Shown: piece by piece, positions 7,112-14,613 of the stretch
Position numbering within the stretch: the first letter of the stretch is position 1
Layout: each line of letters opens with the position of its first letter
Assembly (NCBI RefSeq): GCF_033366695.1
Contig: NZ_JAOBTQ010000001.1
Span: 4,836,001-4,900,000, forward strand
From: Streptomyces sp. SCL15-4
Lineage (GTDB): Bacteria > Actinomycetota > Actinomycetes > Streptomycetales > Streptomycetaceae
Reading direction: 5' to 3'
Length of the DNA: 64,000 nucleotides
Position numbers and translations under genes: made by a program
Notes under the pieces: model-generated
Seen by the model: the letters and a program-made list of their open reading frames with translations, nothing else
What the model was told of the DNA's origin: nothing
The model's database searches: none

Positions 7112-7984
7112 GTGAAGACCCGCACCATCGAGCGGACCCGCCTCGTCCCCCTCACCGTCGACGGCCAGACGGAGATGGTCCTCGACCGCGAGAAGATCGA
7201 GGTCCCCGCACCGCCCCGCGACTGGGACCAGCTCATCCGCACAGCCGTCACCCTCGGCGCCGGCCTCCTCGTCACCGTCTCCCTCACCTGGACCACCGCC
7301 TCCATCGGCGCCCTCCTGGCCATGTCCGTCGTCGCGGCCGTCGCCTACGGGGCCGCGGTCGCCTTCGACGCCGCATGGATCATGTGCATGGGCGTCGAGT
7401 GGCTGCTGCGCTACGACCCCGATCGCGCCGCGCTGCCCCGCCGCGTCGGGCACGTCGCCCTGCTGATCTCGATGGGCGCCGTCTTCGCCGACGGCTACCT
7501 CGTCACAGAGCAGTGGGTAGTCGGCGCCGTCGGCGCGCTCGTCTCCGCGCTCGCCAAGGGCGGCTGGACCATCGCCATGCGCGTCCACGCCCGGCCGCTC
7601 GACCCACTCACCCAGCAGTGGGTGGCCAAGCGCCGCGCCGCAGTCGACGGGCAGCTCGCCATGATCCCGATCCGGCGCGAACTCCAGCGCGGCCAGGCCC
7701 TCGTGGAGGCCGAGCAGCGCAGCCTCGCCGGAGCCACGGAGGAGAACGGATCCGCGGATCCGGAGCCCTCCGGAGTTCCGGAAGGTGCCTCGGAGGATCC
7801 GGAAGCCACGGTCAGCCCGATCCGGTCCGGCCGCGTGACCACGCAGGAAGCCGTCCGGAATGCCTGGGACTCCGGAATCCGGGAGCCGGAAGCAGTCCTC
7901 CGGACCGTCCGGAAGGCCACCGGCAAGGACGTGCCGCAGAGCAGCGTCGACCGCTACCTCCGCGCCCTCAAGGTCGGCGCCTGA
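7112..7984 (+). CDS. DUF2637/SpdB-like membrane protein with HTH-like tail
   Basis: 290 residues, GTG start with GGAGGAG upstream. Hydrophobic segments fall at about residues 45-66, 68-95, 112-130 and 135-155. A charged cytoplasmic part follows, and the last 50 residues (TTQEAVRNAWDSG, then SSVDRYLRAL) look like a replication/HTH-type helical DNA-binding tail. DUF2637 proteins occur in Streptomyces plasmids and ICEs near spread (spd) genes. First of four genes with overlapping ends (7112-9736); the positional counterpart is at 50437. A role in intercellular or septal DNA movement is inference from that context. Confidence 0.75.
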   Translation: MKTRTIERTRLVPLTVDGQTEMVLDREKIEVPAPPRDWDQLIRTAVTLGAGLLVTVSLTWTTASIGALLAMSVVAAVAYGAAVAFDAAWIMCMGVEWLLRYDPDRAALPRRVGHVALLISMGAVFADGYLVTEQWVVGAVGALVSALAKGGWTIAMRVHARPLDPLTQQWVAKRRAAVDGQLAMIPIRRELQRGQALVEAEQRSLAGATEENGSADPEPSGVPEGASEDPEATVSPIRSGRVTTQEAVRNAWDSGIREPEAVLRTVRKATGKDVPQSSVDRYLRALKVGA

Positions 7985-8637
7985 TGGCCGCGCAGCCGTC
8001 GCCCGGCGGTGACGAGCTGCGCGCCCGCCACCACCTTCGCCGCCTCGGCGCCCGCCCCATCGGCCACCAGGAGCCCACCGTGTCGATTCCCGAGCCCCGC
8101 CGCCCGGTCACGCCCACCCGCGTTATCCCCGCCGGCGCCCCGCTGCCGCCGCGCCCGCCCGAGCCCGGCGAGGCCCCGCCGTGGCGCACCCCGCCCCCGC
8201 CCCCGCCCGTCGTCACCAGCCCGCCCCCGGCCGCACCACCGCCTCCACCGCCCGCCGAAGTCGTCCTCCACCGCCACGTTCACGAGGTCATCCTCGTCCC
8301 CGTGGAGGATGAGCGCCCGCCGCGCCTGTGGGAGCGGCTGTGGGACGCCTTGGTCACCTGGCGCATGCTCGTCGCGCTCCTCGCCGCCCTCGTGCCGTGG
8401 GTTGTCGGCCGGAGCCCGGTCGGAATCTGGGCGCATACGCTGCACCAACTCCGCACGGAAGGCGGCATCCTCGCCGCCTACGTCGTGGCCGGCGTCGCGC
8501 TCGCCGCCGCCTGGGCCCTGGACCGGCGTACCGGCCGGGCCGTACCCCGAGCCCTTCTCGTCACCGCCATGCTCGGCGCCTTCGGCGTCTTCAGCTGGTG
8601 GGACCCGTTCCAGTTCCTCACCGGAGTCCACCGATGA
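7984..8637 (+). CDS. Proline-rich N-terminus, membrane C-terminus (TPTRVIPAG family)
   Basis: 217 residues, start overlapping the previous stop (TGATG). It contains RRPVTPTRVIPAGAPLP, then a long proline-rich stretch (about 55-85), a histidine/valine-rich segment and two to three hydrophobic helices from about residue 125. The protein at 52697-53275 shares the PTRVIPAG motif, the proline tract and the membrane end, and has the same neighbours. Topology suggests a long cytoplasmic proline arm. Function unknown. Confidence 0.75.
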   Translation: MAAQPSPGGDELRARHHLRRLGARPIGHQEPTVSIPEPRRPVTPTRVIPAGAPLPPRPPEPGEAPPWRTPPPPPPVVTSPPPAAPPPPPPAEVVLHRHVHEVILVPVEDERPPRLWERLWDALVTWRMLVALLAALVPWVVGRSPVGIWAHTLHQLRTEGGILAAYVVAGVALAAAWALDRRTGRAVPRALLVTAMLGAFGVFSWWDPFQFLTGVHR

Positions 8638-9146
8638 CCAGCACCACCACCCTCACCCTCGGCGGCCTGCTCGTCGCCCTGCTCATCCTGCTCGCCAACC
8701 TCCACCCTTGGTGGAAGGGCGGCCGAGAGATGAAGCAACTGGCTCCGTTCGGCAAGGGTTTTGGCGCCGCTGCGTGCGCCGCGGCCTGCCCGGGCGGGCT
8801 CCTCGGCTGGACCCACACCCACACCGGAACCGCCGCCAACGGCGCAGGAGCGCGCACCAGCGTCGCAACCAGCGGCACAACGTCGGGCAGTGGCCTCACC
8901 ACCGGCCAGCTCGTCGGGCTCGGCATGACCGGCGCGGTCATCGCGGTCTTGGCCGTCTTCCTCGTCGTCCTGGAGTACAAGGCAGCGGCGAAGAAGGACA
9001 GGCGCAGGATACTCGGTGGAGCGTTCGTGGGCAGCAACTTCCTGCTGACCGCGGGGGTGGCCGGCATGCTGGCGTGGTTGCCGGGCGCGCTGAACGGCGC
9101 CGGGGACGCGGTCGTCGCCGCCTTCCGGGGAGCGGGTGTCCTGTGA
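8634..9146 (+). CDS. Membrane protein of the conserved cassette, 170 aa
   Basis: Start overlaps the upstream stop (ATGA). Hydrophobic helices at about residues 8-22, 38-55, 84-106 and 128-150, with a Gly/Ser/Thr-rich loop between the second and third. Same position, size and topology as 53272-53853 in the other element; there is little residue identity by eye, but both have a CPAGFLG / CPGGLLGW-type segment. Function unknown; probably acts with its three neighbours. Confidence 0.7.
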   Translation: MTSTTTLTLGGLLVALLILLANLHPWWKGGREMKQLAPFGKGFGAAACAAACPGGLLGWTHTHTGTAANGAGARTSVATSGTTSGSGLTTGQLVGLGMTGAVIAVLAVFLVVLEYKAAAKKDRRRILGGAFVGSNFLLTAGVAGMLAWLPGALNGAGDAVVAAFRGAGVL

Positions 9147-9736
9147 GCCGTCTCGCCCGCCCCGCCGAGCGACTCGCCACCGGCTCCGTCACCGTCACCC
9201 GCCGCCTCGGTCGGCGCGCTGCCGCCTGGGTCAAGCGTGGCTACCGGTACGACCTGACCGGCTTCGCCGCCGTCATCGGCTGCTGGGTCCGCGCCGCCCT
9301 GCTCGTCCTCGGCCTGTACCTGCTGTGGCGTCTGGTCCGCGCGGCGCCCACCCTGCTGTGGCTCCTATGCGGTGCCTGGGTGGTCGCCGCCTGGCGCGCC
9401 AGCAAGTCCCCCTCCGAACCGGCCGCCGACACCCCCGTGGAGCTGGACGCAAGCGCGGTCCGGACCATGCTGCTGGACCTCATGGGAGAGGGCGACGCAG
9501 TGCACCTGCGCACGGTCCTCGCCCACCTCCACGGGCTGGACCTCGCGAGGGGCTGGACGGTGAGTGACCTGAGGGTGCGTCTGGAGGCACTGGGGATCAC
9601 CGTCCATCCCAAGGTGAAGGTGGCCGGCAGTAAGAGCCCCACGCGGGGCGTCCGGAGGGCGGATCTGCGGGTCGATCCGACCCTCTCCCGGCGGGCCACC
9701 ACTGAGACGTCTACCGAGGCATCTACCGCCGCCTGA
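9143..9736 (+). CDS. Membrane protein with C-terminal winged-helix-like domain
   Basis: 197 residues, GTG overlapping the upstream stop. Basic N-terminus, hydrophobic helices at about residues 40-62 and 66-84, then a cytoplasmic domain (about 100-165: AVRTMLLDLMGEGDAVHLRT, VSDLRVRLEALGI) that reads as a small helical DNA-binding fold. Equivalent to 53850-54674. The domain order (membrane then DNA-binding) recurs in the first cassette gene. Its 3' end is made of CTACCG repeats that continue past the stop. Confidence 0.7.
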   Translation: MSRLARPAERLATGSVTVTRRLGRRAAAWVKRGYRYDLTGFAAVIGCWVRAALLVLGLYLLWRLVRAAPTLLWLLCGAWVVAAWRASKSPSEPAADTPVELDASAVRTMLLDLMGEGDAVHLRTVLAHLHGLDLARGWTVSDLRVRLEALGITVHPKVKVAGSKSPTRGVRRADLRVDPTLSRRATTETSTEASTAA

Positions 9737-9796
9737 CCTGCGCGTCTACCGGCTCATCTACCGCGACCTACCGCCCGTCTACGTGCCCGTCTACCT
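9711..9796 (+). repeat. Helically phased CTACC repeat array
   Basis: CTACC or CTACG occurs at 9711, 9723, 9746, 9758, 9768, 9779 and 9791, spaced 12, 23, 12, 10, 11 and 12 bp, i.e. about one DNA turn (or two). Starts inside the end of the membrane gene and covers the gap to the next gene. Could be an iteron-like protein binding array or an operator for 9809. Confidence 0.6.
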
Positions 9797-9808
9797 CTGG
9801 AATGCCTC

Positions 9809-10045
9809 ATGCCTACGCGCTACGCCTACATGATCACCCGCCTGGACACCGGCCGCAGGATGAGCAGCGGAACGCTCGTCCTCATCGGTGACGACACGGC
9901 CAAGCTCGCCGACTCCCTGCTCACGCAGAACCGCGTCGAGCACTCCTACTACGCCGGATCGCGACGCTGCTCGGTCTGGCCGCAACCGGCCGACGTGCCG
10001 ATGCCGGACACCGCTCCCGTCACGGCCGAGCACTACGACGGCTGA
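9809..10045 (+). CDS. Small conserved hypothetical protein, 78 aa
   Basis: ATG right after the phased repeat array. The sequence begins MPTRYAYMITRLDTGRRMSS and contains an aromatic-rich HSYYAGSRRC. No hydrophobic segment. No family recognised. It sits between the membrane cassette and the conserved hairpin/tiny-gene unit. Confidence 0.6.
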   Translation: MPTRYAYMITRLDTGRRMSSGTLVLIGDDTAKLADSLLTQNRVEHSYYAGSRRCSVWPQPADVPMPDTAPVTAEHYDG

Positions 10046-10054
10046 CGCCACATG

Positions 10055-10097
10055 CCCCGGGGCGGCCGTCCGCCTGGCAGCTAGCCGGCCGCCCCGG
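10055..10097 (+). other. Conserved 43-nt hairpin leader, copy 1
   Basis: The 43 nt are identical to 54885-54927. The core is an 11-bp perfect stem CCGGGGCGGCC / GGCCGCCCCGG (10057-10067 / 10087-10097) with a 19-nt loop GTCCGCCTGGCAGCTAGCC. Similarity continues through the following ~33 nt to the start codon at 10130. Likely a functional RNA leader, attenuator or protein-binding site; identity of the loop as well as the stem argues against a plain terminator. Confidence 0.75.
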
Positions 10098-10129
10098 TCC
10101 CATCCCAACCACGAGATAGGACCGCCATC

Positions 10130-10291
10130 ATGGCCTTCCGCCGATCGATCTCCCAAGATGAACTGCGCGCACGGCTGTCCCCCGAGCAGCGGGCCCAGCA
10201 CGAGACGACGTACCAGGCGTCCCGCGGCGGGCACTTCCCCACCCCGCCGAAGCCGATCCCCGGAACGCCGAAGACGGAGCAGAACCGATGA
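10130..10291 (+). CDS. Tiny protein of the ETTYQxSRGG family, copy 1
   Basis: 53 residues. Central HETTYQASRGG and the end KPIPGTPK match HETTYQSSRGG and RPVPGTPKK in the 45-residue product of 54963-55100. Both genes follow the identical hairpin and share the leader up to the ATG. Basic, with no hydrophobic segment. Function unknown. Conservation of the whole leader-gene unit in two elements supports it as a real gene. Confidence 0.75.
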   Translation: MAFRRSISQDELRARLSPEQRAQHETTYQASRGGHFPTPPKPIPGTPKTEQNR

Positions 10292-10371
10292 TCACCACCT
10301 GCCACGCCACCCGCGAGGGCACCGCCGAGGAAGGCACCGTGGGCGCCGCCGTGATGATCCGGACCGGGTAG
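10288..10371 (+). CDS. Possible 27-residue overlapping peptide
   Basis: ATG overlaps the upstream stop (ATGA) and the frame ends in TAG before the terminator. Product MITTCHATREGTAEEGTVGA plus seven residues. Only coupling supports it; the equivalent position in the other element also has an overlapping gene, but of different sequence. Confidence 0.35.
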   Translation: MITTCHATREGTAEEGTVGAAVMIRTG

Positions 10372-10400
10372 CCGGACATCTCACCTTCGGACCGATCCGT

Positions 10401-10438
10401 GTCGGCCCCGCCGTCCCCCTCGTGGCGGCGGGGCCGAC
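10401..10438 (+). terminator. Strong hairpin terminator
   Basis: Perfect 13-bp stem GTCGGCCCCGCCG / CGGCGGGGCCGAC with a 12-nt loop. Ends the early/membrane block before the separately transcribed lipoprotein gene. Confidence 0.7.
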
Positions 10439-10572
10439 GCATCTGCACGGACCTCAACCGCACTTGACGTTCCGGCGATCATGCCGCACCATGGCTCGCA
10501 GATCTGGCATGCCCGGAAACAGGAGCACCAGATCCGGCATCATGGCCCCTCAGCCACCGTCCTAGGGGGGAC

Positions 10573-10998
10573 ATGAACACCCGCATCACCGCAGCCGCCG
10601 TCAGCGCCGCCGCGCTCCTCGCCCTCACCGCCTGCTCCAGCAGCGACGACAGCGCGAAGAACGACGCGAAGCCGAAGCCGTCAGCCACTGCACACGACCT
10701 CACCCAGCAGCAGAAGGACGAGATCGCCCGGAAGGCCGGCATGCCGCCCAGGCCGACCGGAGAGACGCGACAGCAGCTCCTTGACGCGCTGAAGCAGACT
10801 GCGCCCGACGTGGTCCGGTACGAGGACAAGGCCGTCGACGCCGCCCGTAACCAGTGCTCCGCGATCAACGGCGAGGGCGTGAAGCGGATCGACTGGCTGG
10901 CCGCGCAGCGGTTCACGTACAAGGACGTCACCACCACCGAAACGCAAGGCAAGCAGATCAACGCAACGCTGAAGCGCATCGGGTTCTGCAAGGTCTGA
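10573..10998 (+). CDS. Secreted lipoprotein placed just before the packaging operon
   Basis: 141 residues with a clear lipoprotein signal: positive start MNTRITAAAV, hydrophobic core and lipobox LTAC with the modified Cys near residue 20, followed by a Ser/Asp/Lys spacer. The mature part is helical with two Cys (CSAI and FCKV) that may pair. AGGGGGG lies upstream of the ATG. Hairpins on both sides isolate it from the early block and from the terminase genes. Phage lipoproteins in this kind of position can act in superinfection exclusion or lysogenic conversion; that is inference. Confidence 0.8.
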   Translation: MNTRITAAAVSAAALLALTACSSSDDSAKNDAKPKPSATAHDLTQQQKDEIARKAGMPPRPTGETRQQLLDALKQTAPDVVRYEDKAVDAARNQCSAINGEGVKRIDWLAAQRFTYKDVTTTETQGKQINATLKRIGFCKV

Positions 10999-11013
10999 CC
11001 ACCGGCACCACAC

Positions 11014-11039
11014 AGGCCCGGCCCAGCGAGGCCGGGCCT
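11014..11039 (+). terminator. Hairpin terminator after lipoprotein gene
   Basis: 9-bp stem AGGCCCGGC / GCCGGGCCT with an 8-nt loop, 16 nt past the lipoprotein stop. Confidence 0.65.
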
Positions 11040-11062
11040 TCGCATGCTCCGAGGAGGTGGCC

Positions 11063-11632
11063 GTGCCCACTCCGCCGCGCAAGAACGGCCTCCGCAAGGA
11101 CCAACGGCCCGTCACCGAGGCCGACTACGACGAGGTCCGCCGCCTCCACGCTCAGGGCCTCGGCCGCAACGCCATTGCCCGCGAGATGGGCCGCGGCCCC
11201 CGCACCGTCTCCGTCATCGCCGCCGAGCTGGGCCTCGTCTTCGACGTCACAATGACCGAGGAAGCCACTCGACACCGCGTCGCCCAGCTCGCCGCACTGC
11301 GCGCCGAGACCGCCATCGACCTCCACCTGGACGCCCTCAAGCTCACCCAGTCCATGTGGGAGCCCGCCGTCATCTACAACTTCGGTGGCAAGGACAACAA
11401 CTACAACTCCAGGCACGTCGATGAACCGCCTGCGATGGACAAGAAGAACCTCATGGCTGCGGCCGGCATCGCCTTGGAGAAGTCGCTGAAGCTCGTACCG
11501 CCGGCCGAGGACTCCGGCGCCGAGGACGCGCGCTCGATGCTTGGCCAGCTGATGGTCGGCCTGAAGGCGGCGTACAACCTCGCCGTCGCCGAGGAGGCCG
11601 GCGGCGAGGAGGCGGAGGGTGAGTCTCCTTGA
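11063..11632 (+). CDS. Terminase small subunit
   Basis: 189 residues. GTG 11063 is chosen because GAGGAGG at 11051-11057 is correctly spaced; GTG 11057 overlaps that site. Residues about 15-55 form a resolvase-like HTH (EADYDEVRRLHAQGLGRNAI, then PRTVSVIAAELGL), as expected for the DNA-recognition domain. The remainder is helical with an acidic C-terminus that may contact the large subunit. It directly precedes and overlaps the large terminase gene. Confidence 0.85.
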   Translation: MPTPPRKNGLRKDQRPVTEADYDEVRRLHAQGLGRNAIAREMGRGPRTVSVIAAELGLVFDVTMTEEATRHRVAQLAALRAETAIDLHLDALKLTQSMWEPAVIYNFGGKDNNYNSRHVDEPPAMDKKNLMAAAGIALEKSLKLVPPAEDSGAEDARSMLGQLMVGLKAAYNLAVAEEAGGEEAEGESP

Positions 11633-12896
11633 TGCGCTGCCGCTATCCCGGAAGCAGATCATCTCGGTGGTCGAGGCGACGGCGCGCATCAACGCATGGG
11701 AGGGCTCGGTCCGGTCCGGGAAGACGATCGCCTCGCTGATCTGCTGGCTCGCGTTCGTCGCGGACGCCCCGGCCGGCGGCGAGCTGGTGATGGTGGGCCG
11801 CACCCGCGACTCGCTGTACCGCAACGTGATCCAGCCGCTCACGAACCCGGAGATCTTCGGAAGTCTCGCGAAGCAGATCAAGTACAACCCGGGCGCGCCG
11901 ATCGCGCACATCATGGGCCGCATCGTGCACGTCCTTGGGGCGAACGATGCGAAGGCCGAGCCGAAGGTCCGGGGTATGACCTGCTCGGGCGCCTACGTGG
12001 ACGAGGCGACGACGCTGCCGAAGACGTTCTTCGACCAGCTCCTCGCTCGCTGCTCCGTCCGCGGTGCGCGGCTCTACACGACGACGAACCCGGACAACCC
12101 CGCGCACTGGTTCCGCAAGGAGTACCTGAAGCGGCCGGCCGAGACCGGGCTGCGGTCGTGGCACTTCACCCTGGACGACAACCCGTACCTCGACCCGCAG
12201 TACGTCGCCTTCCTGAAGACCACGTACACCGGCCTGTTCTACCGGCGGAACATCCTCGGGCACTGGGTGCAGGCCGAGGGCGCCATCTACGAGGCGTTCG
12301 ACCCGGAGCGACACGTCACCGCGGACATCCCTCGGATCGACCGCTGGCTGTGCGACGCCATCGACTACGGCACGACCAACCCGTACGCTGACCTGCTGCT
12401 CGGCATCGGAGCCGACCAACGGCTGTACGTGGTGTCGGAATACCGGTGGGACTCCCGGGCTCAGCGGCGCAAGATGACCGACGCCGAGTACAGCCTGGCG
12501 CGGCGCCGGTGGCTGGCCGCAGTTCCGCAGCCGACCACGAACGTGCTGGGTGTGCAGCCGGAGTGGACGATCGTTGACCCGTCGGCCGCGTCGTATATCG
12601 AGCAGCTGCACCGCGATGGCGTGTCAGGGGTGACGGCGGCTGACAACTCGGTTGTGGACGGGATCCGCACGGTGTCCTCGCTGTTCGCTGGCGATCGGCT
12701 GCGCATCCACCCGTCGGCCACCGGCCTGATCGAGGAGATCCCGGGCTACTCCTGGGACGACGACGCGGCGGAGAAGGGCGAGGACAAGCCCATCAAGCAG
12801 GACGACCACAGCTGTGACGCGCTCCGATACGGGGTGCGGACGACGGAGGCCCTGTGGCGCCCGTACCTGCCGACCCAACTGGAGGTGGCCGCATGA
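11619..12896 (+). CDS. Terminase large subunit (PBSX/XtmB-like)
   Basis: The ATP-driven DNA packaging motor and headful/cos nuclease. 425 residues, normal length. Walker A GSVRSGKT at 29-36, Walker B GAYVDE at 124-129. The RNase H-like nuclease domain has aspartates in DAIDYGTTNP (about 247), IVDPSA (about 316) and DDHSCDALRYG (about 394). Layout matches the Terminase_3/PBSX family. GTG start overlaps the small subunit gene. Unlike the right-hand element's enzyme, which is of a different family. Confidence 0.92.
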   Translation: MSLLDALPLSRKQIISVVEATARINAWEGSVRSGKTIASLICWLAFVADAPAGGELVMVGRTRDSLYRNVIQPLTNPEIFGSLAKQIKYNPGAPIAHIMGRIVHVLGANDAKAEPKVRGMTCSGAYVDEATTLPKTFFDQLLARCSVRGARLYTTTNPDNPAHWFRKEYLKRPAETGLRSWHFTLDDNPYLDPQYVAFLKTTYTGLFYRRNILGHWVQAEGAIYEAFDPERHVTADIPRIDRWLCDAIDYGTTNPYADLLLGIGADQRLYVVSEYRWDSRAQRRKMTDAEYSLARRRWLAAVPQPTTNVLGVQPEWTIVDPSAASYIEQLHRDGVSGVTAADNSVVDGIRTVSSLFAGDRLRIHPSATGLIEEIPGYSWDDDAAEKGEDKPIKQDDHSCDALRYGVRTTEALWRPYLPTQLEVAA

Positions 12897-13105
12897 CCGG
12901 GCCGATCGTGCGCCTGCCCGTCTACCTCCAGGTCGGCAGCACCGCCGAGCCCTGCCTGGCCGGGTGGGTGGAATTCGAAGTAGGCAAGGACACGGAGACT
13001 TCGATCAGGCCGGCCGTGGCCGCGCTGCTGCGCGAGGCTGCCGACGGACTGGACAGCCTGCCCACGGACGACGAGGAGGTGCCGGATGCCGCTGCCCACG
13101 GGTGA
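12893..13105 (+). CDS. Small protein between terminase and portal, 70 aa
   Basis: ATG overlaps the terminase stop and the 3' end overlaps the portal start by 20 nt. The sequence starts MTGPIVRLPVYLQVGSTAEP and has an acidic end. Small proteins at this position are frequent in actinophages, but no role is known to me. Confidence 0.65.
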   Translation: MTGPIVRLPVYLQVGSTAEPCLAGWVEFEVGKDTETSIRPAVAALLREAADGLDSLPTDDEEVPDAAAHG

Positions 13106-14600
13106 CACGGTCTGGCCGCCGCCGTACCTCGCCCCGGCCCTGGACGCCATGCACACCTGGGACACCTGGTGGTCCGGCGACCCCGACCGCCTGGAGCAGC
13201 TCTACGGCGGCAGCAGCGGCGGCGCCCCCGACCCCAAGCGCCTCCAGTACGCCGGCGGTGTTGTCGGCCGGATCGCCCGCTGGTGGTGGGGCACGCCGAT
13301 CGCACCTGGGGAGCGCCGGACCAAGCTCCACGTGCCGATCGCCGGGGACCTGTGCGGCGGCAGCGCCGACCTGTTGTTCTCCGAGCCGCCAACGGTGGCC
13401 GTGGACGACGAGACCACCCAGACCCGCTTGGACCAGCTGACGGACGACGGCATGCTCGCCACCCTCCAGACCGCCGCCGAGATCGGCGCCGCGCTCGGGG
13501 GCGTGTACCTCCGCCCGGTCTACGACACCGACATCGCAGACCGGCCGTGGATTGACGCCGTCCACGGTGACCGCGGCATCCCCGAGTTCCGGTGGGGCCG
13601 GCTCGCCGCCGTGACCTTCTGGAAGGTCGTCGGCGAGGAAGACGGACAGGTCTGGCGACACCTGGAGCGCCACGAGCGGGGCGTGATCCTGCACGGCCTG
13701 TACCAGGGCACCGAGGACCGTCTCGGCCGGCCAGTACCGCTGGAGGACAACCCGGCCACCGCCGGCTTCGCCACCGCCATCAACGAGGAGGGCGCGATCC
13801 CCACGGGATACACCGGCCTCGACGTCGCCTACATCCCGAACCAGGCGTCCCGCCGGTGGCGGTCGAAACCCCGCCTTCAGGATCTGGGCCGCAGCGACCT
13901 CGACGGCGTCGAGCCGCTCATGGACGCTCTGGACGAGACCTACTCCAGCTGGATGCGGGACATCCGCCTCGGCAAGGGCCGCGTCATCACACCGAACGCC
14001 TACCTCCAGTCCAACGGGCCCGGCCGCGGCGCCTCATGGTCGCCCGACCGAGAGGTGTATGCCGGGCTGGACATGCTGGCCCGGGCCGACGCCAGCAACC
14101 AGCTCACCGCGGTCCAGTTCGCCATCCGCGTGCAGGAGCACCGGGACACGGCCGAGGATCTGGTGAACCAGATCCTCCGCAGCGCCGGCTACTCGGGCCA
14201 GACGTTCGGCATCGGCGGGGACGTCGCGGTGACGGCCACCGAGGTGACCGCGCGGGAGCGCCGGTCGATGACGACGCGCGGCAGGAAGGTCTTGCGCTGG
14301 CGGCCGGCGCTGGCCCACGTGATCGAGGCGCTGCTGGCCGTCGACCAGACCGTCTTCAACAGCCGCGTCGTGCCGCAGCGGCCGACGGTTGAGTTCGCCG
14401 ACAGCGTCCAGGAAGATCCGCTGTCGCTGGCGAACACGGCGGAGGTGCTGCGCCGGGCGCAGGCCGCGTCCACGGACACGCTGGTGCGGATGGTCAACCC
14501 GGAGTGGGACGACGCGCAGGTGGCCGCCGAGGTGGAGCGCATCCAGCAGGAGAACGGCATCGCGGTGCCGGACCCGATGCAGACCGGCGCGCTGCCATAG
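13086..14600 (+). CDS. Portal protein (SPP1 gp6-like)
   Basis: Forms the dodecameric ring through which DNA enters the head and to which the tail attaches. 504 residues, usual for the SPP1 gp6 group. Recognisable parts include a tryptophan-rich N-terminus, KLHVPIAGDLCGGSADLLF (about 78-97), a central clip/stem region and a helical, acidic C-terminus. Followed by a Phage_min_cap2 protein, the order typical of SPP1-like heads. Confidence 0.88.
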   Translation: MPLPTGDTVWPPPYLAPALDAMHTWDTWWSGDPDRLEQLYGGSSGGAPDPKRLQYAGGVVGRIARWWWGTPIAPGERRTKLHVPIAGDLCGGSADLLFSEPPTVAVDDETTQTRLDQLTDDGMLATLQTAAEIGAALGGVYLRPVYDTDIADRPWIDAVHGDRGIPEFRWGRLAAVTFWKVVGEEDGQVWRHLERHERGVILHGLYQGTEDRLGRPVPLEDNPATAGFATAINEEGAIPTGYTGLDVAYIPNQASRRWRSKPRLQDLGRSDLDGVEPLMDALDETYSSWMRDIRLGKGRVITPNAYLQSNGPGRGASWSPDREVYAGLDMLARADASNQLTAVQFAIRVQEHRDTAEDLVNQILRSAGYSGQTFGIGGDVAVTATEVTARERRSMTTRGRKVLRWRPALAHVIEALLAVDQTVFNSRVVPQRPTVEFADSVQEDPLSLANTAEVLRRAQAASTDTLVRMVNPEWDDAQVAAEVERIQQENGIAVPDPMQTGALP

Positions 14601-14613
14601 GGGGTGATCGGCC

